In this document: piece after piece, positions 1 through 7,790 of the stretch | Numbering within the stretch: the first letter of the stretch is position 1 | Layout of the letters: the number at the start of each line of letters is the position of its first letter | Source of the DNA: Polymorphospora lycopeni | GTDB lineage: Bacteria > Actinomycetota > Actinomycetes > Mycobacteriales > Micromonosporaceae | Direction of reading: 5' to 3' | Length of the DNA stretch: 64,000 nt | Assembly: GCF_042237075.1 (NCBI RefSeq) | Contig: NZ_JBCGDC010000021.1 | Span: 15,092 to 79,091 of the forward strand | The notes under the pieces: model-generated | Databases searched by the model: none | What the model was told of the DNA's origin: nothing | Seen by the model: only the letters and a program-made list of their open reading frames with translations | Translations under genes and position numbers: made by a program

Positions 1-180
1 CTCACCGAGGAGTTGCTCGCCACCCACTACCGGGCCCGGGTACGGGTCATCCTCGGCGACCACGGTCCCCTGGTCGTACCGGTCCGACCGCGGATCGTGG
101 CACGCGCAGATGGCGGCGCGGGCGCCGATCAAGGGGATGCTTCCGGCATTTCGGTCGGCCTGGGCCACCACAAGACCTAG
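1..180 (+). CDS. C-terminal fragment of an unrecognised protein
   Basis: The first 59 codons of the window are open in frame 1 and end at TAG (178-180), so this is the tail of a gene beginning upstream. A beta-rich stretch (VRVILGDHGPLVVPV) is followed by a Gly/Ala/Asp-rich tail typical of a disordered C terminus. I do not recognise the family. The gene is convergent with the serine hydrolase at 291-1517, and a poly-G/poly-C tract lies 13 nt past its stop. Because the tract is suspect, the last codons could also be affected by assembly error. Confidence 0.5.
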   Translation, partial: LTEELLATHYRARVRVILGDHGPLVVPVRPRIVARADGGAGADQGDASGISVGLGHHKT

Positions 181-193
181 ATCGACGAGAACC

Positions 194-236
194 GGGGGGG
201 GGGGGGGGGCGCCCCCCCCCCCGCCCCCCCCCCCCC
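194..236. other. Poly-G/poly-C tract, probable sequencing break at a terminator hairpin
   Basis: Sixteen G (194-209) are followed by CG, then C runs at 212-222 and 224-236 broken by one G. The tract lies between two convergent stops (180 and 291), where a strong bidirectional terminator is expected. More GC-only sequence follows at 237-270. The shape (G run, CG, C run) matches forward reads that fade to G meeting reverse reads that fade to G, as in two-colour Illumina data at a hard hairpin. A genuine G/C inverted repeat is the alternative. The bases here should not be trusted. Confidence 0.6.
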
Positions 237-290
237 TGCCGGGGGGGCGGCGCCCCCGGGGGCCCACCCCCGGATTCCGACGGCGAACGG

Positions 291-1517
291 TCAGTTCGTT
301 GCCGGTGTGAGCTTCGGTGCCGCGTCCGTCGCCGGGGTGAACAGCCGTACCGGCTGCTCCGACCGCAGCGTGGCCGGGCCGGCGGAGTCCGCGCCACACA
401 GGGCGGTGATCAGTGTTTCCACCAGTGCCTGCGAGATCGGATCCGGCTGGCCGGGCAGTTGATAGTGCGTCATGTTCTGCATCAACGTGAACTGCCTGGT
501 CCCGTCCGGGGAGTGCAGTGAGATCGCGTTGTGGCCGAACACCTGCCCGTCGTGACCCCACACCGTGCCGCACGGCAGCGCATTGCTGTAGAGGCCCAGG
601 CCGTAGCCACCTGCCTCGGGGAACTCCGGGACGAACGGAACCGTCTTCTGCATCTCGGCGAGTTCCGCCGGACGCAGCAACTTGCCGGTGAGCAGAGCCC
701 GGTAGAACTTGTTCAGGTCACTGGTGGTCGAGACCAGGTCACCGACCATCCAGCCCCACGACATGTTGAAGACGCTGAAGTCCCGCAGTTCGGTCTCGGT
801 CCACGGGACGTACGCCTTCGCGTGCGGCAGCAGGATGCGTGGCGTCCGGCCCGGGAAGTACGTCTGCCACAGCCCGGTCGGCCAGATCACCCGACGGCTG
901 ATCTCCAGCGCGGCCGGCAGCCTGGTGATCTTTTCCAGGATCAGCCCGGCGAGGATGTAGTTGGTGTTCGAGTAGCTGAAGCGCTCGCCTGGTGCGTTCG
1001 TCGCCGGCATGTCCAGGCCGACGCGGGCCAGCTCACGGGGCTGGAACGTCTTGCTCTGGGCCGCCACGAGCTGCTCGGGTGTGGCGAAGATGGCGTTGGT
1101 GTAGTTGCCGATGCCGCTGGTGTGGTTGAGCAGCATCCGTACCGTGACGCCCTCGCGCCCGAGGTCGGGCAGGTAACGGCCGACCGGCGCGTCGAGGTCG
1201 AGCCGGCCCTCGCCGACGAGCTGGAGCAGCGCGACGGCGGTGAACGTCTTGGTGATGCTGCCCACCCGGTGCTGGTAGGTGGGGCGGATCTTGCGGTTGG
1301 TGTCGATGTCGGCGACCCCGCTGGCCCGCGACCAGCGGCCGTTGCCGTCCCGGACCTCCGCGAACGTGCCGACCATGCCGGCCGCGGTGATCCGGTCCAG
1401 CCCGGCCTGCAGGTCGTCGGCCGGCGCGGCCACGGCCGGCGAGCCGGTGGCGACGAGCACCACACTCAGGGTCGCCGCGCACGCCGCGGCGAAGATCTTC
1501 CGGTACGGATTTCCCAC
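291..1517 (-). CDS. Secreted serine hydrolase, beta-lactamase / D-Ala-D-Ala carboxypeptidase fold (S12)
   Basis: This 408-residue exported enzyme probably acts on D-Ala-D-Ala-type or related amide/ester bonds. Motifs of the class C beta-lactamase/DD-peptidase fold are in order: SxxK (S87-I-T-K90), YxN (Y182-S-N) and HxG (H322-D-G). A signal peptide is clear at the N terminus (FAAACAATLSVVLVATGS, then AVAA). I chose the GTG at 1517 because GGGGAGGA lies just upstream and the signal peptide then starts at once; an ATG at 1556 would add 13 residues. It is monocistronic and convergent with the fragment at the window start. The family also includes esterases, so the substrate is unknown. Confidence 0.85.
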   Translation of the reverse strand: MGNPYRKIFAAACAATLSVVLVATGSPAVAAPADDLQAGLDRITAAGMVGTFAEVRDGNGRWSRASGVADIDTNRKIRPTYQHRVGSITKTFTAVALLQLVGEGRLDLDAPVGRYLPDLGREGVTVRMLLNHTSGIGNYTNAIFATPEQLVAAQSKTFQPRELARVGLDMPATNAPGERFSYSNTNYILAGLILEKITRLPAALEISRRVIWPTGLWQTYFPGRTPRILLPHAKAYVPWTETELRDFSVFNMSWGWMVGDLVSTTSDLNKFYRALLTGKLLRPAELAEMQKTVPFVPEFPEAGGYGLGLYSNALPCGTVWGHDGQVFGHNAISLHSPDGTRQFTLMQNMTHYQLPGQPDPISQALVETLITALCGADSAGPATLRSEQPVRLFTPATDAAPKLTPATN

Positions 1518-1654
1518 ATGTCCTCCCCAGTGGACGACGGATCCGACATCATCCATCTTTCCGTTACCCGGGGCGGCGCGACTCCTACCACCTATCGATC
1601 ATTCGGTCCTACCCAGGTGGGAGAACGCTCGGTTCCGACCGGCGAGGCCCTGGG

Positions 1655-1921
1655 TCAGGCGACCTTGAGTTGCTCGTCGCCGAAATCGGCGATCAGCTTG
1701 AGCGTGCCGCCGAGTGCGGCGATGTAGCGACCCAGCACTTCCTGGGTGGAGACGTTTCCGGCCTCGATCTGCGACACCCGTGCGACGGAGACTCCCATGC
1801 GAGAAGCAACCTGCTCCTGGGTCATCCCACGGTGTTTCCGCAACTCGGCGAGTCGCCAGCCGCGAGCCTGGTCAAGCATCTCGCCGACCGCCGCATCGAA
1901 GGCCCTCTGCCCGCCGGTCAT
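1655..1921 (-). CDS. XRE-family helix-turn-helix regulator (orphan HigA-like)
   Basis: An 88-residue DNA-binding protein. The Cro/C1-type HTH spans about residues 24-70 (LRKHRGMTQEQVASRMGVS, then VARVSQIE). The C-terminal segment with LGRYIAALGGTLKLIADF is typical of antitoxins that pair with RelE/HigB toxins. The ATG at 1921 has a GGGAG six bases upstream; a GTG at 1939 would add six residues. No toxin-sized gene lies on either side: the upstream 140 bp to the helicase gene is non-coding and the downstream neighbour is the serine hydrolase. It is therefore either a solitary regulator or an antitoxin whose toxin was lost. Confidence 0.8.
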   Translation of the reverse strand: MTGGQRAFDAAVGEMLDQARGWRLAELRKHRGMTQEQVASRMGVSVARVSQIEAGNVSTQEVLGRYIAALGGTLKLIADFGDEQLKVA

Positions 1922-1952
1922 CAGGATCTCCCACTCCACTGGCCACCCCCGT

Positions 1953-1972
1953 AGTTAAGGATATTATTAACT
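1953..1972. promoter_or_regulatory. AT-rich inverted repeat, candidate operator/promoter of the XRE gene
   Basis: AGTTAA (1953-1958) and TTAACT (1967-1972) are perfect inverted arms around an AT-rich centre (GGATATTA), 32 bp before the ATG of the XRE gene. It is a conspicuous AT island in very GC-rich surroundings. XRE antitoxin-type proteins usually bind such palindromes in their own promoter, so autoregulation is the natural reading. Confidence 0.45.
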
Positions 1973-2161
1973 TGCGTGGGTCTGGTCGGCAACCGCGTCG
2001 TGGACCGGCCGGGTTGCTGAAAAGGACTAACCAGGACGCGAACCAGGTCGTAGAGTGGTTCGCTCGTGCGTGGCGTCGCCGCGCCGGGCACTGCCGGTAC
2101 CGCTGGCGCGGGGGGCCGGGCGGCCCAGGTCAAGACATCGACCCGGGAGGTGCCGAACCCG

Positions 2162-4231
2162 ATGCCGTCCACCGATCTCGACAGTCAGCTCGCCGACGAG
2201 CGGGCTCACCTGGCCACGTCCCGCACCGCGTTGCACGCGATGCGGCTGCGGGCCGAGCAGCTTTACGCCAGTGGCGCGTCGATCGCCGGGGACCCGTTCG
2301 CCGCCGAGACGCTCGGCATCGCACTGGCCCGGCGGGTCGCCGAACTCGCCGACGACCCGAACACCCCGCTGTTCTTCGGCCGCCTGGACTTCGCCCCGGA
2401 GCGGCGTCCGGACGCCGGCTCCGGGGACCGGCCGGACCTCGCCCCGGAAGACGCGGCCACGACCGGCCGGTTCCACATCGGGCGCAGGCATGTCACCGAC
2501 CCGCTCGGCGAACCTCTCGTACTCGACTGGCGGGCGCCGGTCAGCCGGGCGTTCTACCGGGCCAGTGCCCGCGAGCCGCAGGGCGTACGGGTCCGGCGCC
2601 GGTTCGGGTTCGCCGGTGGCGAGTTGACCAGCTTCGAGGACGAGCGGCTGGACCGGGGCGAGGAGCTGGGCACCACGAGCCGCATCCTGATCGAGGAGAT
2701 CGAGCGGCCGCGCGTCGGCCCGATGCGTGACATCGTCGCCACCATCCAGCCGGAGCAGGACGAACTGGTCCGGGCCGACCTCGACACGTCGATCTGCGTG
2801 CAGGGGGCGCCGGGCACCGGGAAGACCGCCGTGGGGCTGCACCGGGCGGCGTACCTGCTGTATCTGCACCGCGAACGGCTGCGCAGGTCCGGTGTGCTGA
2901 TCGTGGGGCCGAACCAGGCGTTCCTCGGCTACATCGCCGCCGTCCTGCCGGCGCTCGGCGAGCTGGAGGTGAAGCAGTCGACGATCGACGACCTGATCGC
3001 CCGGGTGCCGGTACGCGGCACCGACCCGGTGGAGACCGAGGTGGTCAAGCACGATCCGCGGATGGCGACCGTGCTGCACCGGGCGCTGTGGGCGCGGCTG
3101 AGCCGCCCGGCCGGGCCGATCCAGATCTCCGACGGCGCCTACCGGTGGCGGATCGACGAGGGGGTGCTGCGCCGGCTCGTCGACGACGTACGGCGGGAGG
3201 AGTTGCCGTACACGCTGGGCCGGGAGCGGGTCCGGGCCCGTACGGTGGCGCTCCTGCAACGGCAGGCCGAGTCGCGCAGCGGTGAGTCGCCACCGGAGTC
3301 CTGGCAGCGCCGGATGGGCAAGGCCCGGCCGGTGGTGGAGTTCCTCGACGCCTGCTGGCCGGCGGTGACCCCGGAGACGCTGGTCTTCGACCTGCTCACC
3401 GACCCACAGTTGCTCGCCGCGGCGGCCGACGGGGTGCTCACCGCCGAGGAGCGGGCCGCGCTGGTCTGGCCGAAGCCGCCGCGTACGGTCCGCGGCGCTA
3501 AGTGGAGTACGGCCGACCTGGTGCTCCTCGACGAGGCCGCCGGGCTGCTCGAACGCCAGTCGAGCGTCAGCCACATCGTGCTCGACGAGGCGCAGGACCT
3601 TTCCCCGATGCACTGCCGGGCCATCGCCCGGCGTACCTCGCACGGCTCGATCACCCTGCTCGGCGACCTGGCCCAGGGCACCGCGCCGTGGGCCGCCGCC
3701 GACTGGGCCGAGTCGCTGCGACACCTCGGCAAGCCCGAGGCCGCGGTCATTCCGCTGACGACCGGTTTCCGGGTGCCGGAGGCGGTGGTCGCGTTGGCCA
3801 ACCGGCTGTTGCCGGCCCTGGAGGTCGACGTGCCGCCGGCGGTGTCGCTGCGCCGGGACGGCGAGTTGGCCGTACGCGCCGTGGCCGACTTGCCGGCCGC
3901 CGTCGTCGCCGAGGTGCGGGCCGCGACCGCGTACCCGGGTTCGGTGGGCCTGATCGCGGCCGACCGGCAGATCCCGGCGCTGCGGGCGGCGCTGGACGCG
4001 GCCGGGCTGAAGACCGCCGACCTGGACGACCCGGACGACGGCGCGGTCACGGTGGTGCCCGCCACGCTGGCGAAGGGCCTGGAGTACGACCACGTCGTCG
4101 TCGCCGAACCGGCCGCGATCGTGGCCGCCGAGCCGCGCGGCCTGCACCGGCTCTACGTCTGCCTGACCCGGGCCGTCTCCCGGCTGAGTGTGCTGCACAC
4201 CGAGCCGCTGCCGACCGTGCTGACCGGCTAG
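2162..4231 (+). CDS. helD: HelD/HelR-type UvrD-like RNA polymerase recycling motor
   Basis: A 689-residue superfamily 1 ATPase. Walker A is GAPGTGKT (215-222) and Walker B is IVLDEAQD (D474-D478). The N-terminal part has the DWRAPVSRAFY signature of HelD proteins, which push arms into RNA polymerase and release it from stalled complexes; the actinobacterial HelR form protects against rifamycins. I chose ATG 2162, with GGAGG 11 bases upstream; the frame is open to 2066, but that extension is Gly/Ala-rich and lacks a ribosome site. I see no rifamycin-associated palindrome upstream, so induction by rifamycin is not indicated. A small hairpin follows the stop. Confidence 0.88.
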   Translation: MPSTDLDSQLADERAHLATSRTALHAMRLRAEQLYASGASIAGDPFAAETLGIALARRVAELADDPNTPLFFGRLDFAPERRPDAGSGDRPDLAPEDAATTGRFHIGRRHVTDPLGEPLVLDWRAPVSRAFYRASAREPQGVRVRRRFGFAGGELTSFEDERLDRGEELGTTSRILIEEIERPRVGPMRDIVATIQPEQDELVRADLDTSICVQGAPGTGKTAVGLHRAAYLLYLHRERLRRSGVLIVGPNQAFLGYIAAVLPALGELEVKQSTIDDLIARVPVRGTDPVETEVVKHDPRMATVLHRALWARLSRPAGPIQISDGAYRWRIDEGVLRRLVDDVRREELPYTLGRERVRARTVALLQRQAESRSGESPPESWQRRMGKARPVVEFLDACWPAVTPETLVFDLLTDPQLLAAAADGVLTAEERAALVWPKPPRTVRGAKWSTADLVLLDEAAGLLERQSSVSHIVLDEAQDLSPMHCRAIARRTSHGSITLLGDLAQGTAPWAAADWAESLRHLGKPEAAVIPLTTGFRVPEAVVALANRLLPALEVDVPPAVSLRRDGELAVRAVADLPAAVVAEVRAATAYPGSVGLIAADRQIPALRAALDAAGLKTADLDDPDDGAVTVVPATLAKGLEYDHVVVAEPAAIVAAEPRGLHRLYVCLTRAVSRLSVLHTEPLPTVLTG

Positions 4232-4252
4232 GCCGAGCCCGACCCAGGACAT

Positions 4253-4268
4253 GCGGCCCCGAGGCCGC
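4253..4268 (+). terminator. Short GC hairpin after the helicase gene
   Basis: GCGGCC (4253-4258), loop CCGA, GGCCGC (4263-4268) form a six-base-pair stem 21 nt past the helicase stop. There is no U tract, as is common in actinobacteria. Weak evidence only. Confidence 0.4.
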
Positions 4269-4283
4269 GTATCACGCGGCCGA

Positions 4284-4340
4284 CGTACTACAAACTGTTT
4301 GTACTACAAGCGGCTTGTACTACAAACAGTTTGTAGTACG
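4284..4340. promoter_or_regulatory. Three tandem 15-bp palindromes nested in a 57-bp near-palindrome (operator array)
   Basis: TACAAACTGTTTGTA (4289-4303), TACAAGCGGCTTGTA (4305-4319) and TACAAACAGTTTGTA (4321-4335) are each palindromic apart from the central bases and are separated by a single C, giving an exact 16-bp period. The whole block is flanked by CGTAC and GTACG, so 4284-4340 is itself almost palindromic, with 20-base exact outer arms. It ends 8 bp before the GTG start of the DUF234-type ATPase, so a bound repressor would cover the promoter. There is no Shine-Dalgarno sequence, which suggests a leaderless transcript starting at or near the array's edge. Confidence 0.8.
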
Positions 4341-4348
4341 TTGGGTCG

Positions 4349-5734
4349 GTGCAGATCGTGGGTCGAGGTGCCGAGTTGGCGGAGCTGGCGGCAGCTTGGG
4401 ACCGTGCCAAAGCTGGTGAACCCCAGTTGGCGGTGGTCTGGGGGCGCCGCCGGGTCGGCAAGACCTACCTCCTGACCCATTTCGCGCAGGGCAAGCGCTC
4501 CGTCTATTTCACGGCGACCCGGCAGGACGCCGACGAACGGCAACTTCGCCGGTTCGCCGAGGCCGTACGCGAGCAACTCGGCGGCGAGGTGGCGGATCTG
4601 GCACCGTCGACCTTTCCCAGTTGGGAAGCGGCGTTGCGATTCCTCGCGGGGTTGGCCCGTATCGAGCCGCTGTTGATCGTCCTCGACGAAGCGCCTCGGC
4701 TCACCGGAGGGCATGCCGACTTCGCCGACACCGTTTCCGCTGTCTGGGAGAATCACGTCCGGGACCAACGGTTGATGCTGGTGCTGTCGGGTTCAGCGGT
4801 GGCGCTGATGGAGCAGATGCTGGGCCCTCAGGGCGGCCTGCACCGTCGAGCTGGCGTCGAGCGTCGAATGGATCCCTTTCCCGTGCTCGACGCACGGGCA
4901 TTCCAGCCGGACCTGCCCCCGGCAGATTTCCTCCAGGCGTATGCCGCCTGTGGCGGCTATCCGCTGCATCTCATGCGATGGTCGGCGGAACGGTCCACCG
5001 AGGAGAATCTTCAGGAGATGGCTTTCACACCGGGTGGGCTTCTTCTCCGTGACGCGCCGGACATCCTCTCTGAGGATCTTGACTGGCGAGGTGGTTACGA
5101 ACGGGTTCTCACGGCCATGGCTGGCGGTGCTCGGCGGCGGTCAAGGATCGCTGGCCGCGCGCAGCAGCGCATCGACTACACCCTGGACCGCTTGCGCCGT
5201 GCGGGATACGTCCAGGTGATCCGGGCGCTCGGCACCAGTGGCTCGACCGATCCACTCTATGAGATCGCCGACGACTACCTCGCCTACTGGTTCGCCGTAC
5301 TGCGGGACGACGCCGATCTGATCGACGGCGGCCAGGGAGCCGCCGTTCGGCAACGTACGTGGGGGCGCTGGCAGACGCACGTCGCCCGGGTTTTCGAGTC
5401 GGCGGCGCGCGAACATGCTCAGCGTTTGGTGGCCAACGGAACACTGCCCGGCGATACCATCATCGGCCGGTGGTGGAAAGACGAAACCGTTGAGATCGAC
5501 GTACTCGGACTCACCGGGGATCAGCCGGCTTTGGTCGGTGAATGCCGCTGGCAGACCAAACCGTTGACGCAGCGAGATCTTGCTGATCTCCGGCGGCGGG
5601 CGGCGCATCTGCCGTCGCCGGGGCAGGCAGGACTGATCTTCGCGTTCTGGGCGCGGGGCAGTGCGGACGAGAGTCTTGCCGCACATCCCGAAGTACGTAC
5701 CTTCACTCCCGCCGACATCTTGGGGACCGGCTGA
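4349..5734 (+). CDS. AAA ATPase with C-terminal DUF234 / PD-(D/E)xK-like domain
   Basis: A 461-residue STAND-like ATPase of the archaeal-ATPase/DUF234 group. Walker A is GRRRVGKT (32-39) and Walker B is LLIVLDEA (D113-E114). A winged-helix region lies around 250-300. The C-terminal part has a nuclease-like pattern: E349, then VEID (382-384), then GECRW (398-401), in which the usual Lys of the ExK motif is Arg400. The biological role of this family is poorly defined; links to DNA or defence are suggested by the nuclease fold. It starts with GTG directly behind three tandem palindromes and is alone in its operon. The HTH could bind those palindromes. Confidence 0.8.
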   Translation: MQIVGRGAELAELAAAWDRAKAGEPQLAVVWGRRRVGKTYLLTHFAQGKRSVYFTATRQDADERQLRRFAEAVREQLGGEVADLAPSTFPSWEAALRFLAGLARIEPLLIVLDEAPRLTGGHADFADTVSAVWENHVRDQRLMLVLSGSAVALMEQMLGPQGGLHRRAGVERRMDPFPVLDARAFQPDLPPADFLQAYAACGGYPLHLMRWSAERSTEENLQEMAFTPGGLLLRDAPDILSEDLDWRGGYERVLTAMAGGARRRSRIAGRAQQRIDYTLDRLRRAGYVQVIRALGTSGSTDPLYEIADDYLAYWFAVLRDDADLIDGGQGAAVRQRTWGRWQTHVARVFESAAREHAQRLVANGTLPGDTIIGRWWKDETVEIDVLGLTGDQPALVGECRWQTKPLTQRDLADLRRRAAHLPSPGQAGLIFAFWARGSADESLAAHPEVRTFTPADILGTG

Positions 5735-5813
5735 GGGCGGTGGCCCGACCGGACCGTTCGGTTCGTCGTGGCCTCGGTCGCGGCGTACGGGGTGGGCGCG
5801 GGATCATTTCACG

Positions 5814-6392
5814 ATGAGCGACGGTGACGACGAGCAGCGCCGGCTGACGATCAGTGATCCCAAGGTGATGCGGGCGCTGGCACATCCGGCCCGCCTGGAG
5901 ATCATGGAGCACCTGAGCAGCACCGGGTCGGACGTGACCGCCACCGAGGTCGCCGAGCTGGTCGGCCTGTCGCCCAGCGCCACCAGCTACCACCTGCGTG
6001 AGCTGGCGAAGTTCGGGCTGGTGGAGCACGCGCCGAGCCGGGGCGACGCCCGGGAACGGGTGTGGCGGGCGACGATGCGGGGTTGGTCGATCGACGCGGG
6101 TCACGACGCCGAGGCGCAGGCGGCCGAACAGACCCTGGTGAACGTCTTCCTGGAGCGGGATCTCGGGCGGTTACGGGACTGGGTGCGGCGGTCGCACGAC
6201 GAGCCGGCCGAGTGGTACGACGCCGCGGTGATCGCCGGACCGGTCCTGCTGCTCACTGCCGAGGAGTTGCGGGAGGTCAACGCGAAGGTGTTCGAACTGC
6301 TGGCGCCGTACCGGCGGCGCGAGCGGCAGGCCGACCCGCCGGCCGGCAGCCGGCCGGTGGTTGTCCACTACGCGACGGTGCCAATGGACTGA
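5814..6392 (+). CDS. ArsR-family winged-helix regulator of the adjacent MFS exporter
   Basis: A 192-residue protein. The N-terminal 100 residues are an ArsR-type winged helix (DPKVMRALAHPARLEIMEHL, then ATEVAELVGLSPSATSYHLR). The C-terminal half, which includes a helix with WVRRSHDEPAEWYDAA, matches the effector part of MFS-linked ArsR regulators. No metal-binding Cys pair is present, so the signal is probably an organic ligand. ATG 5814 lacks a clear ribosome site and may be leaderless. The MFS start codon lies 43 nt after its stop, and an inverted repeat spans that start, which supports repression of the exporter. Confidence 0.85.
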   Translation: MSDGDDEQRRLTISDPKVMRALAHPARLEIMEHLSSTGSDVTATEVAELVGLSPSATSYHLRELAKFGLVEHAPSRGDARERVWRATMRGWSIDAGHDAEAQAAEQTLVNVFLERDLGRLRDWVRRSHDEPAEWYDAAVIAGPVLLLTAEELREVNAKVFELLAPYRRRERQADPPAGSRPVVVHYATVPMD

Positions 6393-6413
6393 CACCGCTT
6401 GCCCTCGACAGAT

Positions 6414-6445
6414 GTGAAGGATTATTTTCGAAGTATGTCCTTCAC
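6414..6445. promoter_or_regulatory. Inverted repeat overlapping the MFS start codon (candidate ArsR operator)
   Basis: GTGAAGGA (6414-6421) and TCCTTCAC (6438-6445) are perfect 8-bp inverted arms flanking an AT-rich centre that contains the ATG of the exporter (6435-6437). The same arms could also form an RNA hairpin hiding the start codon. The position, just after the ArsR gene, fits a repressor site or an RNA switch. Confidence 0.55.
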
Positions 6446-7790
6446 GTCTGCGGGCGCGGCTGCCCCCGAACCAACCTCGCGCTGGTCCGACGTCTACCTC
6501 GCGGCCGTGGCGCGGGGCGTCTCGACCTGCGGCGACTTCCTCGCCGCCACCGCGCTCGTGCTCGCCCTCCAGGGCTCCGGCGCGGGCGGGTTCGCCGTCG
6601 CCGCACTGCTGCTGGCCAAGACCATCCCGATGGCGGCGCTCGCCCCGGTCGCCGGCCGGATCGCCGACCGGGTCGACAGCCGTACGGTGCTGGTGATCGC
6701 CGGCCTCGGTCAGGCGGTGACCTGCGCGGCACTGGCCTTCGTCAGCCATCCGGTCGCGGTGATCGCCCTGGTGACGCTGCTCTCCGTCGGGCTCGCCGTC
6801 ACCCAGCCGACCCTCGCCGCGCTGGTGCCGGCGATGGTCCGCAAGGAGGACCTGCCCCGGGCCGGCGCGGTCAACCAGACCGCCGCCACTGCCGGCATGA
6901 TGGCCGGGCCCGCCCTGGCCGGGGTGCTCGTCGGCCAGTTCGGCGCCACCATCCCGCTGCTGATCGACGCGGTCAGCTACCTCGCCCTGGTGGCGGCCGG
7001 GCTGCTGCTGCGTACCCGGCGGGGTGGTGCCGCGGCGACCGCCGGCACCGGCGACGGCGGGCGACCGGCCGCGACCTGGTCGTTGTGGCACGACCCGTTG
7101 CTGCGGGCGATGGTGATCGCGATCGCCGCCGTGGTCGGCGCCGTCGGCGCGATCAACGTCGCGCACGTCTTCCTGGTACGGGAGACGCTCGGCGCCTCCG
7201 AGACCGTCTTCGGGATCATCGAGGCGGTGGAGATGGCCGGCATGCTCGTCGGTGCCTGGCTGTTCGCCCGGCTGGCCCGGCGCACCGCCGACGACCGGTT
7301 CCTGGTGTGGGGAGTGCTGGTCCAACTCGGCGTGGTGTGCCTGCTGCTGCCGGTCGCCGCGGTGGTCGCCACGGCCCTGTGGCTGATCCCGCTCTGGGTG
7401 CTGGCGGGTCTGTTCAACGGCGGCATGAACGTCTTCAGCGGGGTCGCGATGGCCAACCGGGTGCCGGCCGAAAGTCGGGGCCGGGCGTTCGCCACCTTCG
7501 GCGGCACCATCCAGGCGGCCGGGATGTTCGGGTTCTTCGCCGGCGGCGTGCTGGTCGAGCAGGTGCCGATCCGGCCACTGTTCGCCGCTGCCGGGCTGGC
7601 CGGGGTCGCGGTCGTCCTCGCGCTGGTGCCGTCGACCGTCCGGGCGACCCGGGCGGTGCGGCTCGACGCCGCCCCTACGGACCACCGGGTGGCGGCCGGG
7701 GAGGGGGCCGAGGCTGCGCCGTCCGCCACAACCGGGCAGGTCGCCCGGCCGGTGGCCACCGCGGCCGGATACGGTGGCAACCATGAGTGA
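6435..7790 (+). CDS. Major facilitator superfamily exporter
   Basis: A 451-residue inner-membrane transporter with about 12 hydrophobic segments. The N-terminal half carries the MFS loop signature (GRIADRVDSRTVLVI) and the layout resembles EntS/drug-efflux type MFS proteins. It probably exports a toxic or signalling compound using the proton gradient; the substrate cannot be read from sequence. The start at ATG 6435 lies inside an inverted repeat. The stop overlaps the mqnA start by 8 nt (ATGAGTGA), so the last step of this unit couples an exporter to a menaquinone gene, probably by chance of gene order rather than function. Confidence 0.88.
   Translation: MSFTSAGAAAPEPTSRWSDVYLAAVARGVSTCGDFLAATALVLALQGSGAGGFAVAALLLAKTIPMAALAPVAGRIADRVDSRTVLVIAGLGQAVTCAALAFVSHPVAVIALVTLLSVGLAVTQPTLAALVPAMVRKEDLPRAGAVNQTAATAGMMAGPALAGVLVGQFGATIPLLIDAVSYLALVAAGLLLRTRRGGAAATAGTGDGGRPAATWSLWHDPLLRAMVIAIAAVVGAVGAINVAHVFLVRETLGASETVFGIIEAVEMAGMLVGAWLFARLARRTADDRFLVWGVLVQLGVVCLLLPVAAVVATALWLIPLWVLAGLFNGGMNVFSGVAMANRVPAESRGRAFATFGGTIQAAGMFGFFAGGVLVEQVPIRPLFAAAGLAGVAVVLALVPSTVRATRAVRLDAAPTDHRVAAGEGAEAAPSATTGQVARPVATAAGYGGNHE

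Noticed and set aside
2041..2161. Rifamycin-associated element upstream of the HelD-type gene
   Set aside because: I looked for the GC-rich inverted repeat described for rifamycin-inducible helR genes and did not find a convincing one.
1975..2161. Toxin partner for the XRE gene in the upstream gap
   Set aside because: No open frame with RelE/HigB features is present in either strand.
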